From contig NZ_JARFTR010000194.1 in NCBI RefSeq assembly GCF_029167235.1, forward strand, positions 62,001-126,000: a stretch of 64,000 bases of DNA, written 5' to 3'. Source of the stretch: Kamptonema sp. UHCC 0994. Lineage in GTDB: Bacteria > Cyanobacteriota > Cyanobacteriia > Cyanobacteriales > Microcoleaceae. Position 1 is the first letter of the stretch, and every line of letters begins with the position of its first letter. A program made the position numbers and the translations under genes. The notes under the pieces are model-generated. The model made no database searches and had not been told where the DNA came from. It saw only the letters and a list, made by a program, of their open reading frames with translations. This document shows positions 35,163-44,471 of the stretch, one piece after another.

Positions 35163-35837
35163 TCATTTTTCTTGCAATTGCTTGACAGCGCGAGTTAGAC
35201 GCTGCAAATATGGTTTGATAATTTCTCTATTCTGGTGCTGTAACTGAGAAACCTGGTCTTGCAAGTGGTTAATCTGGGTTTCCAGTGCTGTCAAGTCTTT
35301 TACGGGTTGACTTGTCAAATTTTCCAATTGATTTAGGGAAGCTTTAACCTCACTAAAATCAGAAGTTTCACCGCTACGATGATGCAAATCTGCGGTATTA
35401 TTTTTAATCTCAGTTAACTTTTCATCCATTAGCAAAAAACGCACATTCACAGTTTCCCAATCTTGCTGTCCAAGTACATTAGTTTCCAAGCTGCGGAGTT
35501 TCTGTTGCAAGTCAGAGAGGATAGCATCGATATCCTGGGAATTTTCGGGGAGTGCGTGGACTTCGCGGTGGATCGATTCTACAACTGTATGGATGTCCGC
35601 GATCGCGGAACTCGCGTTTTCCCGAACCTGTTCCTCAAAGCGTTGCCGATTGGCCAAATTCAGCGATAAAGCTAGAGTTAAAGGAGCAGCGGCATAGATA
35701 AGTTGACCTGATAGTGCTGCCGCCAACGTACCAATGGCAGAACCAGCAACAGAGGCGTATTCTGCCAATTCTAGCCAATTCCGCTGGTTCAAGGGGTGGC
35801 TTACAGTTTTAAATGATGTGTTCTCAACTTTCTGCAT
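35163..35837 (-). CDS. Hypothetical membrane protein with coiled coil
   Basis: The protein has 224 residues from the ATG at 35837 (MQKVENTSFK); 25 further upstream codons lack conserved character. Two hydrophobic segments (VAGSAIGTLAAALSG, YAAAPLTLALSLNLA) form a probable membrane hairpin. A long heptad-like helix follows to the end (IHREV, LQQKLRSLETNV, LQDQVSQLQHQN). I do not recognise a named family. The 3' end meets a heptamer array. Confidence 0.7.
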   Translation of the reverse strand: MQKVENTSFKTVSHPLNQRNWLELAEYASVAGSAIGTLAAALSGQLIYAAAPLTLALSLNLANRQRFEEQVRENASSAIADIHTVVESIHREVHALPENSQDIDAILSDLQQKLRSLETNVLGQQDWETVNVRFLLMDEKLTEIKNNTADLHHRSGETSDFSEVKASLNQLENLTSQPVKDLTALETQINHLQDQVSQLQHQNREIIKPYLQRLTRAVKQLQEK

Positions 35838-35980
35838 GGGTTGATATTCTGGTAGATTGCAATATGGATATGATAGAGGCAATTTTGGAAGGAAGAAGGG
35901 CGATCGCGTCAAGGTTCAACTATAGCGATCGCTCCCATCCCTGAAATCGCCTCAGTAGTTACTAACTAGGTAGAAATAAA

Positions 35981-36313
35981 ATGGGTCTGAAAATTATCGA
36001 AAGCTTTGATGGCAATTTTACCCTAGAAGCGGAGGCTAAAGCAGAACTATTTACATTGTTAACGGGTGAAAACTTCCTCAAACAAGTAACAGAACAATTG
36101 CAGTGCGATCGCGCCGAGTTTGCCGAACTACTTTTCCAGCCAGTTCCTTATAGTACAGCAACACCGAAAGGGATGCCTCCTGAATTTGAGAAGTATCGGG
36201 AATCGAAGGATTATGAAATTATTAACGTCCCCCCTAACTTTATGTTCAAAGCTAAAATATTTAAACCCAGTCGTCTCTGTGCCATTTATCGAGTTTTCAA
36301 CAATGAAGAGTAA
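35981..36313 (+). CDS. Hypothetical protein
   Basis: This 110-residue soluble protein has no motif I can name; it contains LFTLLTGENFLKQVTEQLQCDRAEFAEL and a segment near the end with IFKPSRLCAIYRVFNNEE. Codon use resembles its neighbours, with a HIP1 site (GCGATCGC) inside, which argues for a real gene. It stands upstream of the GIY-YIG gene on the same strand, with about 140 bp of repeat-like sequence between. Confidence 0.6.
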   Translation: MGLKIIESFDGNFTLEAEAKAELFTLLTGENFLKQVTEQLQCDRAEFAELLFQPVPYSTATPKGMPPEFEKYRESKDYEIINVPPNFMFKAKIFKPSRLCAIYRVFNNEE

Positions 36314-36344
36314 GAGAAAGAGAAATAAATAAGACTCACGGTTT

Positions 36345-36400
36345 ACGTAACGCCGCCAACAGGCACGGTTTCTTGACGCGCTGCGCTTGCCAAGCAATGA
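36345..36400. repeat. Composite of half REP and CAAGCAATGACA fragment
   Basis: ACGTAACGCCGCC (a REP half-site, without its inverted partner) is followed by GACGCGCTGCGCTTGCCAAGCAATGACA, an end of the CATTGCGAGC palindrome family. Both are truncated, showing stacking of repeat debris. Confidence 0.6.
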
Positions 36401-36452
36401 CATAGTTATGTCTTTTCCTTCTTCCTTCTTCCTTCTTCCTTCATTATCAACA

Positions 36453-36992
36453 ATGACAACTGAAATACCATCCCTCAATAGCTTAGAATTTATCCCCTAC
36501 ATTGACACTGAGGGTTTAGTCCCTAATAGCGTACAGGGAAAAATCGGAGTTTATGCAATTTTTGACAGCCAAAAAGTTTTGCAATTTGTAGGTTATTCTC
36601 GCGATATGTATCTCAGCCTCAAACAGCATTTAGTGCGCCAATCACAAGGCTGTCACTGGTTAAAATTCCAAACTATTGAACGGCCAAATCGCACCATCTT
36701 AGAAAGCATTCGAGATGCTTGGATTGCCGAGAATGGTTCAATACCTAGTGGCAATGATGCTGACCAAGCTAAGTGGAACGATCCGATCGATGTTAAACCT
36801 GCGATGACAGTTGAAGAATTGGCTAATTACGAAAGTATAGTAATTGATGAAATTGCGAAAGATAAGTTGTTGAAAAATGTCGCGCGGCGAGTAGAGGCGG
36901 AAATTTTATCGTCCCTAAAATCGCGGGGCGTGACAGAGGAAATTCGCTTCAATCCTAAGTTGAAAACCAGCGGTTTACTGGATTTGAAGTAA
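36453..36992 (+). CDS. GIY-YIG domain protein
   Basis: The protein has 179 residues from the ATG at 36453 (MTTEIPSLNSLEF), chosen because the preceding 22 codons are CTTCCTTCT repeat sequence. The N-terminal half has the GIY-YIG fold cues KIGVYAIFDSQKVLQFVGYSRD (GVY and VGY in place of GIY and YIG) and a catalytic-like Arg further on. The C-terminal helix region has VRRVEAEILSSLK-like charge. It is a possible nuclease, but similar cyanobacterial proteins are uncharacterised. Confidence 0.75.
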   Translation: MTTEIPSLNSLEFIPYIDTEGLVPNSVQGKIGVYAIFDSQKVLQFVGYSRDMYLSLKQHLVRQSQGCHWLKFQTIERPNRTILESIRDAWIAENGSIPSGNDADQAKWNDPIDVKPAMTVEELANYESIVIDEIAKDKLLKNVARRVEAEILSSLKSRGVTEEIRFNPKLKTSGLLDLK

Positions 36993-37012
36993 TGCGTGAA
37001 GCACTTTACTTC

Positions 37013-37060
37013 AGTCCGCGTAGGCGGACTTTGTTTGTATAGCCGCGATTTCTAATCGCC
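37013..37060 (+). repeat. 48-nt two-hairpin element, copy 1
   Basis: AGTCCGC-GTAG-GCGGACT is followed by TTTGTTTGTATAGCC-type spacer and GCGATT-TCT-AATCGC. The same architecture in a different sequence occurs at 44313-44360 (minus strand), where both stems are conserved by paired changes. Confidence 0.75.
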
Positions 37061-37063
37061 CAG

Positions 37064-37082
37064 AAAAAAGTGCGATCGCACT
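37064..37082 (-). terminator. Possible terminator after treY (HIP1-containing)
   Basis: On the minus strand AGTGC-GATC-GCACT is followed by TTTTTT, about 40 bp after the treY stop. The stem is only 5 bp and centres on a HIP1 motif, so this is tentative. Confidence 0.35.
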
Positions 37083-37123
37083 GTCTAAAAAGTGCGATCG
37101 CCTTCTAATTCCGCTACATCTAT

Positions 37124-39916
37124 CTATTGGCTAATCAGTAAAGCCACAGGAAAATTTTTAAGAGCCTCACCAATTGCTAACTTACCATCTGTTTTAATCA
37201 TCTGCTCAGTAATAACATTTTTCCAGACAGACGGTATTTCCTGCGAAAACTCAAGGCTAGTATCTCCCCATACCTGTTCACCAAGTGGCAATTCTTCTGG
37301 CTGAATCAGTTTTGTTAAAAAGCGGGGAGCGACAGTAACAACTGTTCGATCGCCATAGCTTCTAGCAAAAGCTACAACACAATCCTTAAACTTGCCAATT
37401 ACCTCTAGTGGTTGATAGCTTCCTTCCTGAAAAACTTGCTGATATTTTTTCCTAGCCTCCAGAACTCTAGTAATCAAAAATAGCTTAATTCTGGCATCTT
37501 CTCGTGTCAAAATTAGCTCCTCAATCAGTGGCAAAATATCTGCCTTAGCTTTCTCCTTAATCTCCCGCAAAACCTCAACTCGCCGCTCAAAATTAACTGG
37601 CCGACGATTATCTGGATCTACATGACTCAAATCCCAGAATTCACTACCCTGATAAATATCAGGTACACCGGGAGCAGTCGCTTTCAGCAGTGTTTGAGAT
37701 AAAGAATTAAAAATTCCATATTGAGCAACCCGCTTCCAAAAAGGCATAACTTCTTGGATAAATTGATTTTGTTCGGAAGGCTCCAGAACATTATCAACAA
37801 AAGCCATAAAATCTGCCTCATAATCATTATCTGGCCTTAACCAAGCCGTGTGAACTTTAGCCTCACGGACGGCCTTAATCATAAAATTTTTCATCCGCTC
37901 GATAAAATCAGTATTTTCAATTCCCTCAAAAGGTAAACTTCCAACAAGTGTTTGGTAAAAGAAGTATTCATCATTAGGAGCAGGAACCATTTGACCATTG
38001 AGACTTTTTCTTTGGGAACGGTTGATATCGCTCCAAGTTTTCACCTGTTTTTCCCATTCTTCCGGGATTTCAGAAAGCACGTTAATTCGCGCTCGCACAT
38101 CTTCCCCCCGTTTAGTATCGTGAGTAGCCGTAGCATTCATTTTATGGGGCCAGACTTCCTGTTGCTTGCGGTTAAACTCGTGAAAATCAGCTAAGGAAAT
38201 ACCAAAATGACTGGGACTACCACCAACTTCATTAAGAGATAAAAGACGATTATAGACATAGAAAAGAGTGTCCTCAATTCCCTTGGCCATCAAAGGGCCA
38301 GTCAACTGCTGAAGCTTCATTACAAAGTGACGTTGTTCCTCTCTTTGTAATGCTGTTAAACTTTCCTCTTCTTCTAGTAAGAGTAAATTTTCGATAAAGT
38401 CTAGTTCTTTCAGCAATTGCGGTTCTTGTTGCTTAGCTTTGGCAATCGCATCTTTTACATAAGTACGATCTGATTCCCTCAACCCATCCTGATTTATATA
38501 GGTTCGATAAACTGGAAAAATTGTTAAAACGGCACTAAGTGCTCTTGCCAAACCTAGCCGAGTAAAGTCATTTCCGTGTCGAGATTTACCCGATATTTTT
38601 TTCAGAAGTTGAGCTAAATTGTCTACATCTCCCGCTAAATTCTTTTCAACGATCAGTGCTTTCTTTTCCTTAAAAAGCTGCTCGTAATTAATATTTGCTC
38701 GTGTAAATCTCAAGTAGATATCAGTGAACTGTTGCTCGTTATCACAACAGCAAAAAATGCCGTTAACGTAGTTCAAAAAGTCGTAGCCACTCGTTCCCTG
38801 AATCGGCCAATAAGAGGGCAAGTCTTCTTTTTGTTCAAGAATTTTTTCAACTGTGATGTAAATATCTCCGGTTCTATCTCTGAGTCTTTTTAGATATTCT
38901 GTTGGGTCATAAAGTCCATCAATGTGATCGATTCTCAGTCCAGTAAATTTCCCCTCTTCCACCATCTGAAATATCAGAGCATGAGTTTTGTGAAAAACTT
39001 TAAGTTCTTCGACTTTTACAGAAATCAATTCATTAACAGTAAAAAATCGTCTATAGTTAATTTCTTCTGCTCCTACCTTCCAGAAAGATAGGCGATAGAA
39101 CTGATCCGCAAGCAAAGTATCCAGCCAGTTAAAACTTTCTGAATTGCCATTTTCCCCATTAAAAAAATTGATGTTTTTATCAATAAACTCCTTAACTGAT
39201 GGATTTTGAGTATAAAGTTCCCACAGAAGACCTTTAACAAAAGCGATCTGATCGTATCGTTCTTTGCCTTTTGTTTCGGAAGGCGCACTTTTAATCAGGT
39301 ACAGAATACCCAGTAATTTGATAAAATCAGGATGCTGTCTTCCTAATTCTCTGGCAAGCTGTCCCAAATTATGAGTAATAAATTTGGCATAAGATGCAAG
39401 ACAAACGGGCAATTTTAGGCTATAATAATTAACGCTCAAACCACCTTCGTCATAATTGAGTTGAATCTCTCCATTTTCCAGGCAATCTCCATAAAAATTG
39501 CCCAGCATCGGGGTAAGTATTCGCCCTTTTAGATTTTCATCAGGATGATTCCATTCAATATCAAAGTAGTCAAAATAGTCGGAATCATTACCGTTTTCTA
39601 GTACGTCCATGAGGAACTGATTTTGAGAATCATAAGCCATGTGGTTAGGAACAATATCCTGTACCCATCCCATGCCGTGTTCCTGGATTGTCCTCACCAA
39701 TTCTTCAAAGTTTTCTGAGGTTCCTAGTTCGGGATTGAGGTGATTTGAATCAACAACATCATAGCCGTGAGTGCTACCCTTTCTGGCTTTAAAAACGGGT
39801 GAAGCATAAACATCAGTAATTCCTAATTCTGCTAGATAACTAATTATGTCGTTGGCGGATTTAAAGTCAAAACCTGCATGGAATTGAATTCGGTAGGTGG
39901 TTGTGGGAATCTGCAT
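37124..39916 (-). CDS. treY: Maltooligosyltrehalose synthase TreY
   Basis: This 930-residue GH13 enzyme isomerises the terminal alpha-1,4 bond of maltodextrins to alpha,alpha-1,1, giving maltooligosyltrehalose. The barrel starts with TYRIQFHAGFDFKSANDIISYL. Conserved blocks are SPVFKARKGSTHGYDV, VQDIVPNHMAYD, FTGLRIDHIDGLYDP (nucleophile Asp), ITVEKILEQKE (acid Glu) and ATATHDTKRGEDVRARI (third acid block). It lies downstream of treZ on the same strand with a 143-bp gap that holds a palindromic element, so the two probably form one operon. Confidence 0.96.
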   Translation of the reverse strand: MQIPTTTYRIQFHAGFDFKSANDIISYLAELGITDVYASPVFKARKGSTHGYDVVDSNHLNPELGTSENFEELVRTIQEHGMGWVQDIVPNHMAYDSQNQFLMDVLENGNDSDYFDYFDIEWNHPDENLKGRILTPMLGNFYGDCLENGEIQLNYDEGGLSVNYYSLKLPVCLASYAKFITHNLGQLARELGRQHPDFIKLLGILYLIKSAPSETKGKERYDQIAFVKGLLWELYTQNPSVKEFIDKNINFFNGENGNSESFNWLDTLLADQFYRLSFWKVGAEEINYRRFFTVNELISVKVEELKVFHKTHALIFQMVEEGKFTGLRIDHIDGLYDPTEYLKRLRDRTGDIYITVEKILEQKEDLPSYWPIQGTSGYDFLNYVNGIFCCCDNEQQFTDIYLRFTRANINYEQLFKEKKALIVEKNLAGDVDNLAQLLKKISGKSRHGNDFTRLGLARALSAVLTIFPVYRTYINQDGLRESDRTYVKDAIAKAKQQEPQLLKELDFIENLLLLEEEESLTALQREEQRHFVMKLQQLTGPLMAKGIEDTLFYVYNRLLSLNEVGGSPSHFGISLADFHEFNRKQQEVWPHKMNATATHDTKRGEDVRARINVLSEIPEEWEKQVKTWSDINRSQRKSLNGQMVPAPNDEYFFYQTLVGSLPFEGIENTDFIERMKNFMIKAVREAKVHTAWLRPDNDYEADFMAFVDNVLEPSEQNQFIQEVMPFWKRVAQYGIFNSLSQTLLKATAPGVPDIYQGSEFWDLSHVDPDNRRPVNFERRVEVLREIKEKAKADILPLIEELILTREDARIKLFLITRVLEARKKYQQVFQEGSYQPLEVIGKFKDCVVAFARSYGDRTVVTVAPRFLTKLIQPEELPLGEQVWGDTSLEFSQEIPSVWKNVITEQMIKTDGKLAIGEALKNFPVALLISQ

Positions 39917-39978
39917 AGTTTTACCTTAATTTTAAGAGCGCTAAAGCGCAACTACGTACCTTTACTTAGACTATCTGT

Positions 39979-40046
39979 ATGGTGGGCGCTCGCCACACAA
40001 AGCTTGTAACTTATAGCTAGAAATTATTGAGGCGAGCGCCCACCTT
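39979..40046. repeat. GGTGGGCGCTCGCC inverted-repeat element, copy 1
   Basis: GGTGGGCGCTCGCC (39981-39994) and GGCGAGCGCCCACC (40031-40044) are perfect 14-bp inverted repeats around an AT-rich core containing CTTGTAACTTATAGCTA. The same element, expanded, is at 58066-58172. It sits between treZ and treY. Confidence 0.8.
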
Positions 40047-40059
40047 ACTCCTATAGCTT

Positions 40060-41883
40060 TTATAGCTCATAAAGTGCAAAAGTATGCGGTTTTACGGTCA
40101 ATTCCTGTCCAGGTATTATCTTTTCAGGCAATTGAGAACCAGCACCCATCCATTTTTTATCGGCAGAGTCTAAAATCTTCTTCCAGTTGCCTTGGGGAAG
40201 TGCGATCGTAAAGGTGACATTGCTATCGTTGAAGTTTAAGATGCAGAATATCTGACTGTCATCACTCCAGCGACGTAGAAATAAGATTTTTTCATCTTCG
40301 TTGCTAGACACCTCTAGATTTTTCTTATCCAGTTTTTTCAAGGCGGGAATTGTACGGCGTAGCTGAATTAGTTTTTGATACCATTCCCGTAGAATTTTGT
40401 GCTTTCCTTCTTGCTGTTTTTCCCAGTTGAGTTTGCAGTTATAGAAGGTGTCATAACTCTGGGGATCTTGAAATTCACCTCGACCTTCAAAGGCTTTAAA
40501 TTCTTCTTGTTTGTCTTTCCGTATTGCTTCAATCAAGCCTGCATCGGAATGGGAAACAAAGTACAAGAATGGTGCTTCTTCCCCGTATTCTTCTCCCATA
40601 AAGAAGAATGGTATATAGGGAGAAATTAAGACAGTGCCAGCGGCGAGTTTCAATCCTTCAAAAGAGACTATTTTAGATAATCTATCCCCCAAAATTCGGT
40701 TGCCGATTTGGTCGTGAGTTTGCGAAAACACTACGAATTGATGACCCGGTTCTTCTTTAGATGAATTGCCATGCTTTCGCTTTCTGTGAGGGGCGTATTG
40801 TCCAGAGTAAACAAAGCTTTCTCTAAAGGATTTTTCTAGATGTTCGCACCTACCAAAATCTTGGTAATACCTGTCATTTTCTCCCGTGAGTAAGGCGTGT
40901 AATGAATGATGGAAATCGTCGCACCATTGGGCATCTAATCCAACGCCACCTAACTCTTTTGGACGCACAACTCTGACATCATTTAAGTCACTTTCTGCGA
41001 TTAGATAAAGTTTTCGCCCTAGTTGTTGAGAAATTTCAGCAGTTACATCTGTGAGTTCTTCCAAGAATGGTCTCGCACTTACCTCAAAAATTGCTTGAAT
41101 GGCATCTAAACGCAGAGCATCAATGTGATATTCCTGGAACCAATAAATAGCATTTTCGTGAAAATAATTGCGGACTCCATCGCTATATTGATCGTCAAAA
41201 TTTAGAGCATCTCCCCAAATAGGATGATATTTATCTGTAAAGTAGGGGGCAAATTTAGAGAGGTAATTGCCTTCGGGGCCGAGGTGATTGTAGACGACAT
41301 CTAGAATTACTGAAATGCCATGTTCGTGACAGGCATTCACAAGTTTTTTGAACCCTTCCGGCCCACCATAGGAGTTTTGCACTGCGTAGGGATAGACACC
41401 ATCATAGCCCCAGTTCCGTTCGCCGGGAAATTGGGAAACTGGCATAACTTCTATGGCATTAATTCCCAAATCTCTTAGTTCTTCCAGTCTGGGAATTATG
41501 GCTTCAAATGTACCTTCAATGGTGAAAGTCCCGACGTGCAATTCATAGATAATCATTTCCTCTAAAAGAACGCCTTTCCACTCTGAATCTGTCCAGATAA
41601 ATGTACTTCTATCGATGACTTCAGAGGGCCCATGTACGCCTTGTGGTTGATGTCTGGATGCTGGATCTGGCTTGTCGGTGATTCCTTCGAGTTGGTAATA
41701 GTAAAGCGTTCCATGTTTGATGTCTGTAGCTGTTACTTCCCAGTAACCTTCTTCGGATTTTTTTTCCATTGGAATGAGGCGTTGTTCTGGGGAAACAATT
41801 TGTACGGCTACCTCTTTAAGAGTGGGGGCCCAAACTGTAAATTTACACTTTCCTAACCCGATATATTCTGCACCAACTTTCAC
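40060..41883 (-). CDS. treZ: Malto-oligosyltrehalose trehalohydrolase TreZ
   Basis: This GH13 enzyme of 607 residues from a GTG at 41883 (MKVGAEYIGLGKCKFTVWAP) hydrolyses maltooligosyltrehalose to release trehalose. That start has AGAGGA 10 nt upstream and matches where TreZ proteins normally begin; an ATG at 42000 adds 39 unlike residues. It has an N-terminal CBM48-like domain, then IDALRLDAIQAIF (Asp nucleophile), LYLIAESDLND (Glu) and VVFSQTHDQIGNR (third block). The gene is divergent from the glycogen debranching gene and upstream of treY. Confidence 0.95.
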   Translation of the reverse strand: MKVGAEYIGLGKCKFTVWAPTLKEVAVQIVSPEQRLIPMEKKSEEGYWEVTATDIKHGTLYYYQLEGITDKPDPASRHQPQGVHGPSEVIDRSTFIWTDSEWKGVLLEEMIIYELHVGTFTIEGTFEAIIPRLEELRDLGINAIEVMPVSQFPGERNWGYDGVYPYAVQNSYGGPEGFKKLVNACHEHGISVILDVVYNHLGPEGNYLSKFAPYFTDKYHPIWGDALNFDDQYSDGVRNYFHENAIYWFQEYHIDALRLDAIQAIFEVSARPFLEELTDVTAEISQQLGRKLYLIAESDLNDVRVVRPKELGGVGLDAQWCDDFHHSLHALLTGENDRYYQDFGRCEHLEKSFRESFVYSGQYAPHRKRKHGNSSKEEPGHQFVVFSQTHDQIGNRILGDRLSKIVSFEGLKLAAGTVLISPYIPFFFMGEEYGEEAPFLYFVSHSDAGLIEAIRKDKQEEFKAFEGRGEFQDPQSYDTFYNCKLNWEKQQEGKHKILREWYQKLIQLRRTIPALKKLDKKNLEVSSNEDEKILFLRRWSDDSQIFCILNFNDSNVTFTIALPQGNWKKILDSADKKWMGAGSQLPEKIIPGQELTVKPHTFALYEL

Positions 41884-42064
41884 GTTTAATTTTCCTCTTT
41901 CAAATTTAATTTTACTTTTTGATGATGGCGATGGCAATTGTTGGGGTGAAGCAAATAGATGTAAAAATTTTAGCTTTGCTCCGATCGCCCATTGTGTCAA
42001 GGTGAGTTTAACTTTAAAACGCCTATTTTGAAAGTAACTAGAGTTAAAGTTATAAACAACTAAC

Positions 42065-42092
42065 TTTAGACAGAGTAAACAAGTGCTATAAT
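42065..42092 (+). promoter_or_regulatory. Candidate sigma70-type promoter for the debranching gene
   Basis: TATAAT at 42087-42092 is preceded by TGC (extended -10, TGnTATAAT), with a weak -35-like TTTAGA 16 nt upstream. It lies 95 bp before the ATG of the debranching enzyme in the divergent region shared with treZ. Confidence 0.45.
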
Positions 42093-42187
42093 TGTAACTG
42101 AAAAAACAGCAAAAAATCGCAAAATCTGCATTGTAGCTTGCACCAATTTGGTGAGCATAATTAAACGTAATGTGAGCCTACTTTTTT

Positions 42188-44254
42188 ATGGTCATTGCCT
42201 TTGGACGGGAAATCTGCGGGAATCTCGACTCGGTAGAGTCTCGCGAGTGGTTGGTAACAAACGGTATCGGCGGTTATGCTTCGGGAGCGATCGCGAATCT
42301 GCTCACTCGCCGCTATCATGGTATGCTGGTGGCAGCTCTCAAACCGCCGCTGGGCCGCACTTTGATGCTGGCAAAGTTGGACGAAACCGCATTATACAAT
42401 AATTATACTTATCCGCTTTATACAAATCGTTGGGCTGACGGCACTGTGGAACCGCACGGCTACAAGCACATCGAACGCTTTCACCTCGAAGGTACTACAC
42501 CCGTCTGGAGCTTTGCTTGTGCTGATGCTCTCCTAGAAAAGCGGATTTGGATGCAGCAAGGTGCTAACACAACCTATACTCGCTACTACCTGCGCCGCGC
42601 CACAAAACCCCTAACCCTCGCGATTAAAGCCTTAGTCAATTATCGCGACTACCACCACATCACTAACGCCGACGATTGGCGGATGAGCATCGATCCTATA
42701 GAAAAAGGAGTCTGCGTGACTGCTTTTCCTAGAGCTGTACCCCTCTATCTGCTCACAGATGCCTCACCAGATGCTAAATTTCACCTTTCTCTACCCGCTT
42801 ATGATTGGCATTACGGTTTTGACTTGGCAGTAGAAAAATATCGCGGCATGGATTATTGTGAGAATCATCTGCACGCAGCGACTTTTCACGTCACGATTGA
42901 ACCGGGAGGCTTTCTCACTTTCATAGCTAGCACTGAGAAAAATCCCGATTTAAACGGTGAAGCCGCCTTAGAATTGCGTCGCACTTACGAGGAACAATTG
43001 CTGCAAACATGGTCAAAAGTGAGTGATAACCCTGAGTGGGTGAACCATTTAGTGTTAGCCGCCGACCAGTTTATTGTCAACCGTCCCCTACCTGACGAAC
43101 CCGACGGCAAAACGATCATCGCTGGATATCCTTGGTTTAGCGATTGGGGTCGCGATACCATGATTAGCCTACCAGGTCTCACAATCTGTACTGGGCGTTA
43201 CGACGTAGCGCGGTCGCTTCTTCGCACTTTTTCTCGCTATGTAGATCGGGGAATGTTGCCAAATCGCTTTCCTGATACGGCGGATGTTCCTGAATATAAT
43301 ACTGTGGACGCGACGCTGTGGTATTTTGAGGCAATCCGTGCTTATTGTGAGGCGACTGGGGACGACCAACTTCTAGGGGAACTCTGGCCTGTCTTGGCAG
43401 AAATTATTGACTGGCATCGGCAGGGGACTCGCTATAATATACATCTCGACCCTGATGATGGTTTAATTTATGCTGGTGAAACGGGCGTACAGCTCACTTG
43501 GATGGATGCAAAGGTTGATGATTGGGTGGTGACTCCTCGGATGGGCAAGCCGATTGAGATTAGCGCTCTTTGGTACAATGCTCTACAGGCTATGGTGTAT
43601 TTTGCTCAAAGGCTGGGCAAGTCTCACATAGAGTATGAGAGATTGGCTGAGGGGACGGCAAAGGGTTTTGCTCGTTTCTGGAATGATGGGGTGGGTTATT
43701 GTTACGATGTTTTGGACGGGCCCGGCGGCCATGATGCCTCACTTAGGCCTAATCAGTTATTCGCGGTTTCGTTGCAGATTTCTCCAGCTTCTTCTCCATC
43801 TCCCCAAGCTGCTAACCCTTTCTTGGCACTGGCGGGGAGTAAAAAAATGACTGGTTATCCCTCCTTACTCACGCCAATTCAGCAACGGTGTGTAGTGGAT
43901 GTTTGTGCTCAACATCTTCTCACTTCTCACGGTGTGCGAAGTCTCTCCCCGGAAGATCCGCAATATCAAGGTATTTATGGAGGCGATCGCTTACAACGAG
44001 ACGGTGCTTATCATCAGGGTACTGTGTGGGGCTGGTCGATCGGCTCCTTTGCTTTAGCTCACTTACAGGTATACAAAGATCCGGCGCTAGTTAGGGAATT
44101 TCTGGAACCTATGGCTAATCATCTATTGGCGCACGGGGTTGGGAGTTTAAGTGAGATTTTTGATGGGGATGCCCCCATGCAGCCGAGGGGTTGTATTGCC
44201 CAGGCGTGGACGGTGGCTGAGGTGCTTCGGGCTTGGGCGATCGCGCAATGTTAA
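42188..44254 (+). CDS. Glycogen debranching enzyme (amylo-alpha-1,6-glucosidase family)
   Basis: The 688-residue protein has an N-terminal beta domain (FGREICGNLDSVESREWLVT, GGYASGAIANLLTRRYHG) and a C-terminal (alpha/alpha)6 barrel of the GDE_C type. The barrel has GYPWFSDWGRDTMISLPGL, PEYNTVDATLWYFEAI, QLTWMDAKVDDWVVTPR and YHQGTVWGWSIGSFALAH. It removes alpha-1,6 branches of glycogen, supplying linear maltodextrins. It is divergent from treZ-treY, which use exactly such dextrins, so the locus links glycogen breakdown to trehalose formation. Confidence 0.93.
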   Translation: MVIAFGREICGNLDSVESREWLVTNGIGGYASGAIANLLTRRYHGMLVAALKPPLGRTLMLAKLDETALYNNYTYPLYTNRWADGTVEPHGYKHIERFHLEGTTPVWSFACADALLEKRIWMQQGANTTYTRYYLRRATKPLTLAIKALVNYRDYHHITNADDWRMSIDPIEKGVCVTAFPRAVPLYLLTDASPDAKFHLSLPAYDWHYGFDLAVEKYRGMDYCENHLHAATFHVTIEPGGFLTFIASTEKNPDLNGEAALELRRTYEEQLLQTWSKVSDNPEWVNHLVLAADQFIVNRPLPDEPDGKTIIAGYPWFSDWGRDTMISLPGLTICTGRYDVARSLLRTFSRYVDRGMLPNRFPDTADVPEYNTVDATLWYFEAIRAYCEATGDDQLLGELWPVLAEIIDWHRQGTRYNIHLDPDDGLIYAGETGVQLTWMDAKVDDWVVTPRMGKPIEISALWYNALQAMVYFAQRLGKSHIEYERLAEGTAKGFARFWNDGVGYCYDVLDGPGGHDASLRPNQLFAVSLQISPASSPSPQAANPFLALAGSKKMTGYPSLLTPIQQRCVVDVCAQHLLTSHGVRSLSPEDPQYQGIYGGDRLQRDGAYHQGTVWGWSIGSFALAHLQVYKDPALVREFLEPMANHLLAHGVGSLSEIFDGDAPMQPRGCIAQAWTVAEVLRAWAIAQC

Positions 44255-44312
44255 AATGTTAAAAGGAATGTTAAAAGGAATGTTAAAAGGGCGGTTAAGA
44301 GGGGATTAAGAG

Positions 44313-44360
44313 GGCGGTTAGAAACCGCGTCTACACAAACAAAACCCGCCTGCGCGGGTT
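44313..44360 (-). repeat. 48-nt two-hairpin element, copy 2
   Basis: On the minus strand AACCCGC-GCAG-GCGGGTT, spacer TTGTTTGTGTAGAC, then GCGGTT-TCT-AACCGC. Against copy 1 (37013-37060) the spacer is nearly unchanged while both stems vary in complementary fashion. It lies 58 bp after the debranching gene, following three short AATGTTAAAAGG repeats. Confidence 0.75.
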
Positions 44361-44471
44361 AAATTTATACAGTTTCGCGTTGCTCGGTCAAGCCACCTGT
44401 TAAAATTAGTAAATCTTCTCTTGCCTAAAATTGGCGATCGCCAACATCTTCATCAACCCATCAAAAATACT

